Of a DNA stretch of 64,000 nucleotides, positions 44,345 through 52,195 are shown one piece after another. The DNA lies in assembly GCA_031291415.1 (NCBI GenBank), contig JARLJB010000276.1:1-64000 (forward strand), read 5' to 3'. The notes beneath the pieces are model-generated. The model was not told the DNA's origin and did no database searches. It saw only the letters and a list, made by a program, of their open reading frames with translations. The DNA comes from Telmatospirillum sp. Its GTDB lineage: Bacteria > Pseudomonadota > Alphaproteobacteria > Rhodospirillales > Magnetospirillaceae. Positions within the stretch are counted from its first letter, which is position 1. Every line of letters begins with the position of its first letter. The position numbers and the translations under genes are program-made.

Positions 44345-44563
44345 TCACGCTCTCCCTGCTTTCCGCAGAAGATTGATGAGATGGTCGCAATCGGCAGATG
44401 ACAGGGGAAAACGGATGATTGTTCCATTCTCGCGCGCAATCAGCCAAATAAACGGCCCGCTCACTTCAACGGTTATTTGTTGTACGTTCGGTGGAAACCG
44501 TGTCATGCCGCCTTCGGCATGCTGGAATTTCCAAGGATCAACGTTTTCTCCGGGAATGATCAT
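44345..44563 (-). CDS. Hypothetical small protein
   Basis: 72 residues, beta-rich start and a helical end (SSADCDHLINLLRKAGRA). Good ribosome site (GGAGGTG). Convergent with the zinc-ribbon gene. No family recognised. Confidence 0.5.
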   Translation of the reverse strand: MIIPGENVDPWKFQHAEGGMTRFPPNVQQITVEVSGPFIWLIARENGTIIRFPLSSADCDHLINLLRKAGRA

Positions 44564-44662
44564 TCAACACCTCCCCGAGGATGGTGGGGAGGCGGACTCG
44601 ACGCCCGCCTCCCGCTCCGCTACCGTGGAAGTTGCCAAACCATCCACAACGGAGAACGAAGA

Positions 44663-44920
44663 ATGTCCGATATTGAAATCCGCGTTACCGAGGTCGAGCA
44701 GTCGCCTATTGGCCACGGCACCCTGGGTAAAGTCGTTTTTGAAGTCCGCAGCAAAGGAGGTGATCTCTTCGAAATTCCCCTCTATGGAAGCGTCGACGCT
44801 GCAGACTTCATTCGCGTTGCGCGTCATTACTTGCATGACAACCTTGCCAGATGCGCTGAAGAGACCGCCGAATGGAAGCTCAGTGACGAAGAACTCAAGG
44901 AGCTTGGTGTCATCATTTAG
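44663..44920 (+). CDS. Hypothetical acidic protein
   Basis: 85 residues, IEIRVTEVEQSPIGHGTLGKVVFEVRSKGG then helices; strongly acidic C-terminus. Ribosome site GGAGAACG. A GGGAGGCG/CGCCTCCC inverted repeat lies just upstream (about 44588-44615). Convergent overlap of eight bases with the next minus-strand gene. Confidence 0.55.
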   Translation: MSDIEIRVTEVEQSPIGHGTLGKVVFEVRSKGGDLFEIPLYGSVDAADFIRVARHYLHDNLARCAEETAEWKLSDEELKELGVII

Positions 44921-45176
44921 GTGTCCGGACAGCGCCGGCCATTCGAGAGGCCTGGATGGCCGCGTGGTCGAGAGGAGGCGCTTCCCGGAATTTGATACGG
45001 CAACGCTCCGAGTCCCACGTTGTACTCGTGCTCACGCGCGCCCCGAGCCCCTCAGCCATATTGACCAGAGCCTCAGCGAGACGCATGGAGGTCGACTGCT
45101 CAACGGTCTTCGTCAGGATCTGTATGTCCTGGCGAAGGCCACGGATTTCGGCAAACAGAAGATCAGCGTCGATCAT
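44913..45176 (-). CDS. Hypothetical protein of the repressor operon
   Basis: 87 residues: N-terminal helix (MIDADLLFAEIRGLRQDIQILTKTVEQ) with coiled-coil character. Third gene of a tightly coupled leftward operon headed by an HTH regulator. Function unknown. Confidence 0.55.
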   Translation of the reverse strand: MIDADLLFAEIRGLRQDIQILTKTVEQSTSMRLAEALVNMAEGLGARVSTSTTWDSERCRIKFREAPPLDHAAIQASRMAGAVRTPK

Positions 45177-45238
45177 TGGATCAACTCCAAGATGTTATTC
45201 AGGTGGTCGAGATTGGACTGGTACTGGGCGGGGCTCAT
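45173..45238 (-). CDS. 21-residue micro-ORF
   Basis: Encodes MSPAQYQSNLDHLNNILELI plus Gln. Its start overlaps the HTH stop (ATGA) and its stop overlaps the next start (ATGA), so ribosomes could pass along all three genes. Helical and amphipathic. May be a leader-type coupler or a real microprotein. Confidence 0.5.
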   Translation of the reverse strand: MSPAQYQSNLDHLNNILELIQ

Positions 45239-45450
45239 GCCGCTTTCTCCCGCGGCGTGCAGAATTCAAAAGATTGAGGAATTACCCTCTCAAGTTTTCG
45301 CAACGTCTCGACGGTGGGGCACCAACTGGCGCTATCCAAATTACGAATGGTGCTTTCGTTCAGAGATGCTTCCTTAGCCAGTTTTGAGACGCTCCAGCCT
45401 TGGGAGATCCTGTATGCGCGAATACGCCCTATGAGCTGATCGATTAACAT
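45235..45450 (-). CDS. HTH repressor-like protein, probably leaderless mRNA
   Basis: 71 residues with an XRE-type HTH (GWSVSKLAKEASLNESTIRNLDSASWCPTVETLRKLERVI). Its promoter, read leftward, is TTGACG (45486-45481), 17 bases, AATAAT (45463-45458), which puts the transcription start at the ATG itself; no ribosome site exists. The palindrome CGCGATATATCGCG fills the promoter spacer, so it is probably autoregulated. Divergent from another HTH gene. Confidence 0.75.
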   Translation of the reverse strand: MLIDQLIGRIRAYRISQGWSVSKLAKEASLNESTIRNLDSASWCPTVETLRKLERVIPQSFEFCTPREKAA

Positions 45451-45457
45451 AGGTCGA

Positions 45458-45524
45458 ATTATTCGCGATATATCGCGCTTCGTCAACACAAAACCGCGCT
45501 ATGTCGCGTTCGCGGTTTATCGCG
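45458..45524. promoter_or_regulatory. Divergent control region with three operators
   Basis: Three related 14-bp sites: CGCGATATATCGCG (45464-45477), CGCGCTATGTCGCG (45495-45508) and CGCGGTTTATCGCG (45511-45524). The first sits in the spacer of the leftward promoter. The same motif recurs at 47570 and 47601. Confidence 0.75.
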
Positions 45525-45536
45525 AGTTATTGTAAA

Positions 45537-45881
45537 ATGCCTGCTATGAGTGTTTTAGACCATTGCCGAGCAGCCATGACTGCCGCCATGAAGGAGGCTG
45601 GATACAATCCAACCTCATGGGCACGCGCGGCCGGCGCCAGCGAGACCGGTGTACGCGAGTTTTTAAACGGCACAGCCCCTAACATCAGCCTTGCCTATTT
45701 AGAGAAGCTTGCCCACGTCTTGAACAAGCAGCCGATGGATTTTCTTCCCCCCACCGTTTCTCCAGAGGATGCCGTTTTCCTTTCGGAAATGAGGGCATTG
45801 AGCGATGAGGACAGAGAGGAAGTCCGCCGCCTCATTGCCCGCTTTGCGAGGGATCGAAACGCAGAGCTAACCGCTCGATAA
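45537..45881 (+). CDS. HTH regulator
   Basis: 114 residues from ATG 45537 (ATG 45546 also possible, 111 residues). HTH core NPTSWARAAGASETGVREFLNGTAPNISLAYLEKLAHVLN, then an acidic helical C-terminus (EDAVFLSEMRALSDEDREEVRRLI). Starts immediately after the third operator with no ribosome site. Probably the second partner of a bistable switch. Confidence 0.7.
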   Translation: MPAMSVLDHCRAAMTAAMKEAGYNPTSWARAAGASETGVREFLNGTAPNISLAYLEKLAHVLNKQPMDFLPPTVSPEDAVFLSEMRALSDEDREEVRRLIARFARDRNAELTAR

Positions 45882-46068
45882 GGGCGAGAATCAGCAGTTT
45901 TTCTTCAAGAGAGAGGCTCTGGAAAACCGCAAAGCTAGGTTCTTCCTCAACGCCAAGATTGGTTTTTTGGTTATCATTTTTAATAATGCCCCCAGATTGG
46001 GACAGCTCCGCCTCGTAATTTTGGCTATATAGGTCACGATCTAGGGAAAAGTGGACACGGTTCGACAC
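45832..46068 (-). CDS. Possible small protein antisense to the HTH gene end
   Basis: 78 residues from GTG 46068, with GGAGGT seven bases upstream. C-terminal SLSLEEKLLILALIERLAL looks like a real helix. The last 50 bases overlap the convergent HTH gene. Weakly supported. Confidence 0.35.
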   Translation of the reverse strand: MSNRVHFSLDRDLYSQNYEAELSQSGGIIKNDNQKTNLGVEEEPSFAVFQSLSLEEKLLILALIERLALRFDPSQSGQ

Positions 46069-46458
46069 GAATGACACCTCCAAGAGTCGCACTTGTCGCC
46101 CCGGATCCCTCGCGAGGGGGGCGGACAATAGGCATATTGTGCAACGCAAGAGGATTTGCGTCTGTTGGTCGAGGATGGGATCGCTACCCACCTTGGCCCC
46201 GCCCGTTGCGGGCGACGATTGGTGAAGGATAGTCTTCGACGGTCGCGAGGCAATCTCAAAATGATCGGTCTAGCCTAACGTCATAGGCTGCAACATAAAC
46301 AGGTATTCACAACGAAACCAAAGGGTGACGTCTGTTTTGTCCTTATGCCGATGATTAACCAATAGTTCATTCTTTGTGCAAGAAGACTGGTTGGTGTACC
46401 GGCTTCCTTTTTCCCTTAATGCTACGTTGAGCATGAGCGATCACACAACCGCGCATCA
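46069..46458. other. Gene-free stretch
   Basis: No convincing gene. AT-richer toward the right, leading into the toxin-antitoxin promoter. Confidence 0.4.
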
Positions 46459-46511
46459 GATGCAATGATTGCACATTTCCATTTGACAATGCGCAACTAT
46501 TGCACTATCTT
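46459..46511 (+). promoter_or_regulatory. Promoter and operators of the DUF4160 operon
   Basis: TTGACA (46483-46488), 17 bases, TATCTT (46506-46511). Two inverted TGCAA/TTGCA elements frame it: TGCAATGATTGCA at about 46461-46473, and GCGCAACTATTGCAC inside the spacer. Likely autorepression site of the HTH antitoxin. Confidence 0.65.
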
Positions 46512-46533
46512 GTTCGACACAAGAGGGTGCCAC

Positions 46534-46752
46534 ATGCCAACGCTTTTTGCCTTCGATGGTTACAAAATCAACATCTATTTTGACGAGCACGGCATCCCCC
46601 ACGTTCACTTGGTCGCCGCAGATTGCGATGCATCCATCGCTATTGCCACCGGCGAGGTGATTATCGGCGAGGCCCCGGCCCGCGCCCTTAAAACGGCCCG
46701 CGAATGGATCGTCGCAAATCACGTGATGCTGCTGAACATGTGGAGGAAGTAA
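46534..46752 (+). CDS. DUF4160 protein (putative toxin)
   Basis: 72 residues: FAFDGYKINIYFDEHGIPHVHLVAADCDASIAI is the DUF4160 core with its conserved His-Val-His, followed by a terminal helix (TAREWIVANHVMLLNMW). These pair with DUF2442 proteins in toxin-antitoxin-like modules. One base separates it from the next gene. Confidence 0.75.
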   Translation: MPTLFAFDGYKINIYFDEHGIPHVHLVAADCDASIAIATGEVIIGEAPARALKTAREWIVANHVMLLNMWRK

Positions 46753-46753
46753 T

Positions 46754-47170
46754 ATGTCGAATAAATCCCCCAGGATCGTTTCGGCCGGCATGACCGGCGG
46801 TCCAAGCATTATTTCGTTGGCATGGGACGACGGCACGACTTGCGCTCTCGACCTCTCGGGCTCCCTTCCGTCTGCCGCTGGCGATCCCGCAGTGGAAGAC
46901 TGGGGATATACTCTATCCTTCAAGAACGTGGAGGTAGACTACAGCAGCCCGGAGCTCTACAAGCGCGCCGCATGGCAGGATGGTCGGTCTCCGCGTCCGG
47001 AAGAGTTTCGCGCCTGGCGGAAAAAGGTTGGGTTGAACCAGAAGCAGCTTGCGGTGCTGTTTGACCTCAGCCGCCGCACCATTGGTTACTATGAAGATGG
47101 AACCCTTCTAGTGCCCCGCGTGGTGTCACTAGCAATGAAGGGGTATGAGGCCGAACTGCGCGCCGCATAA
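46754..47170 (+). CDS. DUF2442-HTH antitoxin-like protein
   Basis: 138 residues: an N-terminal DUF2442-type beta domain (IISLAWDDGTTCALDLSG) and a C-terminal XRE HTH (FRAWRKKVGLNQKQLAVLFDLSRRTIGYYEDG). Fused architecture suits an antitoxin that represses its own promoter. Confidence 0.75.
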   Translation: MSNKSPRIVSAGMTGGPSIISLAWDDGTTCALDLSGSLPSAAGDPAVEDWGYTLSFKNVEVDYSSPELYKRAAWQDGRSPRPEEFRAWRKKVGLNQKQLAVLFDLSRRTIGYYEDGTLLVPRVVSLAMKGYEAELRAA

Positions 47171-47255
47171 GGACAGCTTCGCGGTGGTGGTCTGGATGCC
47201 ACCCGGCCCAGAAATCGTTTCCTGGCGATGTCCACCACCGTCTCGCCGGTGCTTT

Positions 47256-47483
47256 CTATTGCCCAGATTTTTGGTCTGGCCCCGGCCCAACGCCGAACGC
47301 TATCCATTCCGGACGAGTGTTGGTGGCAGCAGCAATCCGTTCAACGACGGCAAATTTTGGTTGCCGCTGTTCTTTTTCATAACCTGCAATCGTCTCCTGC
47401 GAGAGATAGACTCGCCTTCCTAATTCTGTCTGTGACAGGCCCGCCATCTTGCGCGCGGTGGCTATACGCATTCCCCAACTCAT
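47256..47483 (-). CDS. XRE-family repressor-like protein
   Basis: 75 residues, nearly all HTH: IATARKMAGLSQTELGRRVYLSQETIAGYEKEQRQPKFAVVERIAAATN. Divergent from the early operon that holds the DGR targets. No ribosome site. Candidate phage repressor, possibly acting at the 47570-47619 operators. Confidence 0.75.
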   Translation of the reverse strand: MSWGMRIATARKMAGLSQTELGRRVYLSQETIAGYEKEQRQPKFAVVERIAAATNTRPEWIAFGVGPGPDQKSGQ

Positions 47484-47569
47484 GACGTAATTTCACAGAC
47501 GCACTCACGTCAGCGCCAACCGCGTTTTGCGATAAAGCCGCCAAGTCGCCCGTACTGTTTCATTAAAAA

Positions 47570-47619
47570 CGCGTTATATCGCGTTTTTAATTGACGTGTG
47601 CGCGTTATATCGCGATACT
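47570..47619 (+). promoter_or_regulatory. Early promoter with two operators
   Basis: TTGACG (47591-47596), 17 bases, GATACT (47614-47619). CGCGTTATATCGCG occurs twice: 47570-47583, upstream of -35, inside a longer AAAAACGCG/CGCGTTTTT palindrome, and 47601-47614, filling the spacer. Same motif as at 45464-45524. Confidence 0.78.
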
Positions 47620-47647
47620 CCTCACGCACATTCACGAGGAGGCCAGA

Positions 47648-47905
47648 ATGCCTGTCATCGAGATTTCGCCCTCAACTCAGCACATCCAAGCCATTCGAGA
47701 GGTGGCGCAAGCCGCCCTTGCCGGCGCCGACATCGCCATGCGTGGCCAGCAAAAAGACGATCTGTTGCTTGAGGGGTTGATCCACGCGACGGTCCAACAG
47801 TCGCTCGATGGAACCCTGGAAATCAGGGCTATCACAGCACAAGGGCTTCGTGCCGCTGCCGATTTCATCGAGCGCGCGGCGGCCGGCGTGAGGGCCTCGT
47901 TATGA
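47648..47905 (+). CDS. First early-operon protein
   Basis: 85 residues, helical and Ala-rich (IQAIREVAQAALAGADIAMRG, RAAADFIERAAAG). Ribosome site GAGGAGG. Overlaps the next start in ATGA. Unknown function. Confidence 0.6.
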   Translation: MPVIEISPSTQHIQAIREVAQAALAGADIAMRGQQKDDLLLEGLIHATVQQSLDGTLEIRAITAQGLRAAADFIERAAAGVRASL

Positions 47906-48141
47906 GTGTCCAGGACAGCTACGGCAGCGTGACCGCCGCCTATGGACGCCTCACGCCCTCGCAATACGCGATCGTAGCGTTGGTCTGGAACGGCCGAGAC
48001 GTGCGCTTCAACGACAAACGCGTTGATCCAGACGCCGCCCTCACTTTGATGAATCGCCGCGTCTTGGACTGCCCCGCCCCCACCAACCGATTCGCCCTGT
48101 TGCCACCCGCGAACGTCGTTCGCTCTAACCAAGGAGTCTAA
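47902..48141 (+). CDS. Small early protein
   Basis: 79 residues; YGRLTPSQYAIVALVWNGRDVRFNDKRVDPDAAL suggests a small winged-helix-like fold. Its end carries a 15-bp palindrome read as ANVVR. Immediately precedes the first DGR target gene. Function unknown. Confidence 0.55.
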   Translation: MSVQDSYGSVTAAYGRLTPSQYAIVALVWNGRDVRFNDKRVDPDAALTLMNRRVLDCPAPTNRFALLPPANVVRSNQGV

Positions 48142-48143
48142 CC

Positions 48144-48689
48144 ATGTGTCCCGCTCTCGCAGAGAGATCTTCCGACATTGTCCTTCCTGCTATCGGCACA
48201 CCCTTTGAGGGCGGAATTCTCGCCGCGGCAACCGCCATGTTTGATGGCAGGACCCGCGTCATCATCACCGCCGACAAATCCGCCGGCGGGGAACTTGGCT
48301 GCTTCGCCTGGGCGACGGATTACCGATCCGTACCCGGCGCGAAGTCCTTCACCGACAGCATGGCCAACACCGCCGCCCTGGACGGCGAACAGTTTCCCGC
48401 CGCGCAGGCCTGCCGCGCATACCGTGCCGGTGGATTCGATAACTGGTGCCTCCCGAGCCTTGTGGATCAGGAAGCCGTGAGGCTGAATCTCTGCCCGATC
48501 TGGACGGAGATCCCCGCCTTCAAGACCGGCGGTGAGCAGGCCTACGAGGACGCCTGCTATTGGACCTCTACCCAGTCCCAGTTCGGCCAGAACTACGCCT
48601 GGCGCCAGGACTTCGGGAGCGGCGGCTCGGACCACTGGGGCAAGGACAACGACTACCGGGTCAGGCCGGTCCGCATTCTCTTTATTTAG
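48144..48689 (+). CDS. DGR target protein 1 (DUF1566/C-type-lectin-like)
   Basis: 181 residues, no signal peptide or membrane segment. The C-terminal half has the DUF1566 frame: GGFDNWCLPS, CYWTSTQSQ, AWRQDFGSG, VRPVRI. The variable repeat covers residues 145-178; template-directed adenine changes fall in codons 148, 151, 154, 156, 161, 164, 166 and 168, while 150 and 169 are still Asn. This fold places variable residues on a ligand-binding face. Good ribosome site (AAGGAG). Homologous along its length to the second target at 53958. In the early operon, not the tail region. Confidence 0.9.
   Translation: MCPALAERSSDIVLPAIGTPFEGGILAAATAMFDGRTRVIITADKSAGGELGCFAWATDYRSVPGAKSFTDSMANTAALDGEQFPAAQACRAYRAGGFDNWCLPSLVDQEAVRLNLCPIWTEIPAFKTGGEQAYEDACYWTSTQSQFGQNYAWRQDFGSGGSDHWGKDNDYRVRPVRILFI
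48576..48675 (+). repeat. DGR variable repeat VR1
   Basis: 100 bases matching the template (55092-55191) except at 12 positions, all adenines in the template: two bases changed in four AAC codons and one in four. All other bases, including unmutated adenines in CAG, GAC, TAC and AGG codons, are identical. Confidence 0.92.
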
Positions 48690-48702
48690 CAATTTGACCA
48701 TT

Positions 48703-48724
48703 CCCCGCCGCTTTCGCGGCGGGG
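48703..48724. promoter_or_regulatory. Hairpin downstream of VR1
   Basis: CCCCGCCGC-TTTC-GCGGCGGGG: nine-base stem, four-base loop, 27 bases after VR1. The same stem follows VR2. In the Bordetella phage DGR such a hairpin 3' of VR is needed for efficient target recognition. It could also terminate transcription. Confidence 0.75.
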
Positions 48725-48761
48725 GCGCGACTGCCGTTCGCGATGCCGAGGAAAATTGACG

Positions 48762-50678
48762 ATGCCCCCGAAGCCAAAACTCACCGAAGAACAGACCGCC
48801 GACATCCGCACCCGCAAGGCCGCCGATCCGACGATTACCAACGGCGCCTTCGCCGCCGCCTTCGGCGTTAATGAAAGCACCATCTCCCGCATCCTGACGG
48901 TTAAAAATGAATCGGCGCCAGGGTCAACCCTCGCGACGGCCACCCACGCGGCAATCCACCGCAACCCCCGCAATCCGCGCAAACTCTTCAAGCCAGAGGC
49001 CATCGAGGAGATGGCCGCGTCGGTCGCCGAAAAAGGCATCCTCTCGCCACTTTTGGTTCGCCCACACCCGACGATCCACGAGGCGTTCGAGTTGATCGCC
49101 GGTGAGCGGCGTTGGCGCGGCGCCGGCCTGGCCATCGAACGCGGGGCCGCCTCCGCCGGCTTCCCCATCCCGATCATCGTCAGGCCTTGCGATGATCGCG
49201 AGGCACTGGAACTCGCCATGATGGAGAATCTCCAGCGTCAGGATATGACTCCTTTGGAGGAGGCAGAAGGTTACCACTCCATGGTGGAGATGGGCGATAG
49301 CCCGGCAGATATCGAGCGCAAATTGGGCGTCAACCGCCGCACCGTCCAGAAACGCCTGCGCTTGGTGAAGGACCTGACCCCTCAGGTTCGCGAAGCCTTG
49401 GCCGGCGGAGAAATTTCCGTCGAAACCGCCAATATCCTCGCCGCCTATTGCCCGGCGTCCGAGCAGGAAGGCATTCTCGAGGATATCCAACGCGGTCTCT
49501 ATCTTACTACCGCGGCCCTCAAGAATGCCCTGTTTTCCTTCCGTTTGCCCGCCACCGCCGCCCTATTCGACCTGTCGCGGTACACAGGGGGATGGCTCGA
49601 AGACGAGGAAAATCCAGATGTTCGCTATTTCGCGAACATCGCGCAGTTCAAAGACCTGCAAGCCGCCGCCGTCGAGGAAAAGAAAGCCGAACTCGCCAAG
49701 AAATATTATGCCGTCGAGGTTATCGACTTGGCGAAAGGTGAATATTTCCAGGATTGGAGATATGCCTCTGGCAAGGGCCATGAAAAGGCCCGAGCCGTCA
49801 TCGTGTTGGAACGCGATAACTCTGTAGAGATCCATCTGGATCTCGTCCACGAGAGCGATTTGCATCCTCCGGCCGCCAAGAGCACGGCCGCCACTACCGC
49901 CGCCCCGACGGAGCCGACGACCAAAGCACATGCCGCCGCCGCTCATCGTCGCAAGACAGCCGCGCTTCAGGACGCCGTCGTTCGTTCGCCAGACATGGCC
50001 ATGGTGGTGGTTTGCATGGCGCTGTTGGGCAGTTCGCAGGCTGTCAGAATCGAGGCGACCGAGATCGACGACGATGATCGCGTGATATCGGATGCCACCT
50101 TGGTGGCAATAGCCCCCATCCTGGAAAAGCTTTCCATCACAACCAAAAAGAAGTTCGAGATCGGTCGCAAAGGCCCGCGCACCGGGGACCCTTGGAACAT
50201 CGACCATACGTCTTATTGGCGTGCGCTGATGTCTCTGTCCCCGAGCGAGGTATCGGCCTTGTTCGCGGCTCTTGTCGCCCTCCGCACGGGAACCTTCAGC
50301 GGATACAACCCGCAGATCGGCGACGATCCTGCACCGGTGGCAATCGCCGAAACGCTTGGGCTGGTTGGAACAGAGGAAGCGGCCGGCCTCACGCTACAAG
50401 AGCAGGATTTGGACGGCATGCGGAAAGATGCCCTTCTGACGGTGGCAAAAATAGCCGGCGTCGAGGGCGAGGTCACCGACATGAAGGCCTCTGCGCTCAA
50501 ACAGTATGTGGCGCGGCAGGCCCCCTCGGGGTTTGTCCTGCCGACCCTGCGCTTTGGCAGCCGAAAGTTCGTCGCGACCCTTCTGGCCGGAGCCCCACAT
50601 CCGGCCGATGTGGCCCATGCTTGGGCTTCCGCGCAGGGGCTTACCACCGCCGCCAAGAAGGCCAAGAAGGTCTCTTGA
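48762..50678 (+). CDS. ParB-like nuclease-domain protein
   Basis: 638 residues from ATG 48762. An N-terminal short HTH (ITNGAFAAAFGVNESTISRIL), then ParB motifs FKPEAIEEMAASVAEKGILSPLLVRP and LIAGERRWRGAGLA, ENLQRQDMTPLEEAEGY and an HTH (DIERKLGVNRRTVQKRLRLV). The C-terminal 350 residues are phage-specific. May serve partition, replication or regulation; no ParA is nearby. Confidence 0.8.
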   Translation: MPPKPKLTEEQTADIRTRKAADPTITNGAFAAAFGVNESTISRILTVKNESAPGSTLATATHAAIHRNPRNPRKLFKPEAIEEMAASVAEKGILSPLLVRPHPTIHEAFELIAGERRWRGAGLAIERGAASAGFPIPIIVRPCDDREALELAMMENLQRQDMTPLEEAEGYHSMVEMGDSPADIERKLGVNRRTVQKRLRLVKDLTPQVREALAGGEISVETANILAAYCPASEQEGILEDIQRGLYLTTAALKNALFSFRLPATAALFDLSRYTGGWLEDEENPDVRYFANIAQFKDLQAAAVEEKKAELAKKYYAVEVIDLAKGEYFQDWRYASGKGHEKARAVIVLERDNSVEIHLDLVHESDLHPPAAKSTAATTAAPTEPTTKAHAAAAHRRKTAALQDAVVRSPDMAMVVVCMALLGSSQAVRIEATEIDDDDRVISDATLVAIAPILEKLSITTKKKFEIGRKGPRTGDPWNIDHTSYWRALMSLSPSEVSALFAALVALRTGTFSGYNPQIGDDPAPVAIAETLGLVGTEEAAGLTLQEQDLDGMRKDALLTVAKIAGVEGEVTDMKASALKQYVARQAPSGFVLPTLRFGSRKFVATLLAGAPHPADVAHAWASAQGLTTAAKKAKKVS

Positions 50679-50770
50679 CCATGCCCTTTTCGAACCCCAC
50701 CACAGGTTCCCTTTCGTCCGGTGCGCGGCCCACCGCCGACAGGTCACCCCTACGCCGCTCCGGAGAAGAT

Positions 50771-51139
50771 ATGAACGAAAGCCCTACCGGTCCGCATGAC
50801 ATCCGCGCTTTTTCGACGTTGGTTTCCCAACTCGAAGATGGCCAGTTGCATGCGGATCTAACGACACAGATCCAGGATCTTGTCGCGACCCTGCAAGACC
50901 ACGCCCATGAACACGGCGGCAAGCCGGCCGGCAAGATCACCCTGACCATCGACATGAAATATGCCGACGGGGTCTTCGACGTGCAGGCCGATTACAAGAT
51001 CACCGCCCCCAAGACCGCGCGCCGCCGCACGGTGCTCTGGGCAACGCCGGACAACAACCTGTCTCGTGCCAATCCCCATCAACAGGAACTGCCCCTGCGG
51101 TCGGTCGACACCGCCACCGGCGCGGTGAAAGCCATCTAA
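50771..51139 (+). CDS. Hypothetical early protein
   Basis: 122 residues from ATG 50771, preceded by GGAGAAG; an upstream ATG at 50681 lacks a site. Middle segment KITLTIDMKYADGVFDVQADYKITAPKTARRRTVLWATPDNNLSR is typical of phage proteins paired with DUF2303 genes. Function unknown. Confidence 0.65.
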   Translation: MNESPTGPHDIRAFSTLVSQLEDGQLHADLTTQIQDLVATLQDHAHEHGGKPAGKITLTIDMKYADGVFDVQADYKITAPKTARRRTVLWATPDNNLSRANPHQQELPLRSVDTATGAVKAI

Positions 51140-51149
51140 GGAGATTCTC

Positions 51150-52121
51150 ATGCCCGAAGAAGTTTCGAATGTTGCCGAAACCGTCGCCGATCTAGTCAAG
51201 ACGCTACATACGCCACAGATTATGACGCTGGTCAGCCCGGAAGGCATCTCCGTTCCAGTCGCGGCATTACCGTCCACCGACGGTATCAGCCTGACGAGCG
51301 TCAAGGGTTATTTCGACGAATACCGTGGTTGTCCGGAGCGTCGCGAAGGGACGGCCGTGATGTTGACCCTCGACTCGCTGATCGACCACGTCAACCGCTT
51401 CAAGAATCCCAACACCGCGCTCTTCGCGGACAGCGACAAAAACCGCCCCTTGCTCATTGCCGTGATCGACTACCACGACCGGGTCAACGTGTCGGATGCC
51501 AACACGCCCGACGCCGCCGCTCAGCCTCACTTCGGGCGACATCGCTGCCTGCATCAATTTCCACTCTCCGACGAATGGACCGCGTGGAACCGGACCAGCG
51601 CAAAACCCATGAGCCAAGTCGATTTTTCTCTCTTCCTCGAAGAACGAATTGTCGATGTTCTTCCCGTACCGACCCTTGGGGACGGCGATTTGTCCAAATC
51701 GGACCAAGAGCTTCAACGCATTGTCAACCTGCTGAAGGGCAAGTTTGCCGGCCCTGAAGACCTGATGACGCTTTCACGCGGCTTGGCGATCCACGAAAGC
51801 AGCAAGGTCCTGCAGGCCGTCAATCTCTCCTCCGGCGAATCGCACGTCGTCTTCGAGACGGAACACCAGGACGAGGCCGGAGAAAAACTATCCGTGCCGA
51901 ACCTGTTTTGCATCGGCATCCCCGTGTTCGAAGGCGGGGATGCCTACCGCGTCCTCGTCCGTCTCCGCTACCGCAAGCAGTCCGGTGGACTGATCTGGAC
52001 CTATGAACTCTACCGGCAAGATCGCGTGTTCAAGGATGCCCTTGACGGGGCTTGCGCCAAAGCCGCCGAGAAGACGGCGCTTCCACTTTTCGTCGGGCGC
52101 CCGGAAAGCACCTCCATCTGA
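51150..52121 (+). CDS. DUF2303 (YfdQ-like) protein
   Basis: 323 residues. DRVNVSDANTPDAAAQPHFGRHRCLHQFPLSDEW and SLFLEERIVDVLP match the DUF2303 family, commonly in phage early operons next to recombination or SSB genes. Function unknown. Confidence 0.82.
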   Translation: MPEEVSNVAETVADLVKTLHTPQIMTLVSPEGISVPVAALPSTDGISLTSVKGYFDEYRGCPERREGTAVMLTLDSLIDHVNRFKNPNTALFADSDKNRPLLIAVIDYHDRVNVSDANTPDAAAQPHFGRHRCLHQFPLSDEWTAWNRTSAKPMSQVDFSLFLEERIVDVLPVPTLGDGDLSKSDQELQRIVNLLKGKFAGPEDLMTLSRGLAIHESSKVLQAVNLSSGESHVVFETEHQDEAGEKLSVPNLFCIGIPVFEGGDAYRVLVRLRYRKQSGGLIWTYELYRQDRVFKDALDGACAKAAEKTALPLFVGRPESTSI

Positions 52122-52195
52122 ACAGCCCGCAGGGCCGCCAAATCATCGGCGGCCCGACCAGGGAGATTGAAGCATGGAACAGAAGGAGGAATGAG

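Noticed and set aside
48703-48724. Hairpin after VR1 as a plain terminator only
   Set aside because: No U-tract follows it and an identical stem recurs at the same distance from VR2, so a DGR role is preferred.
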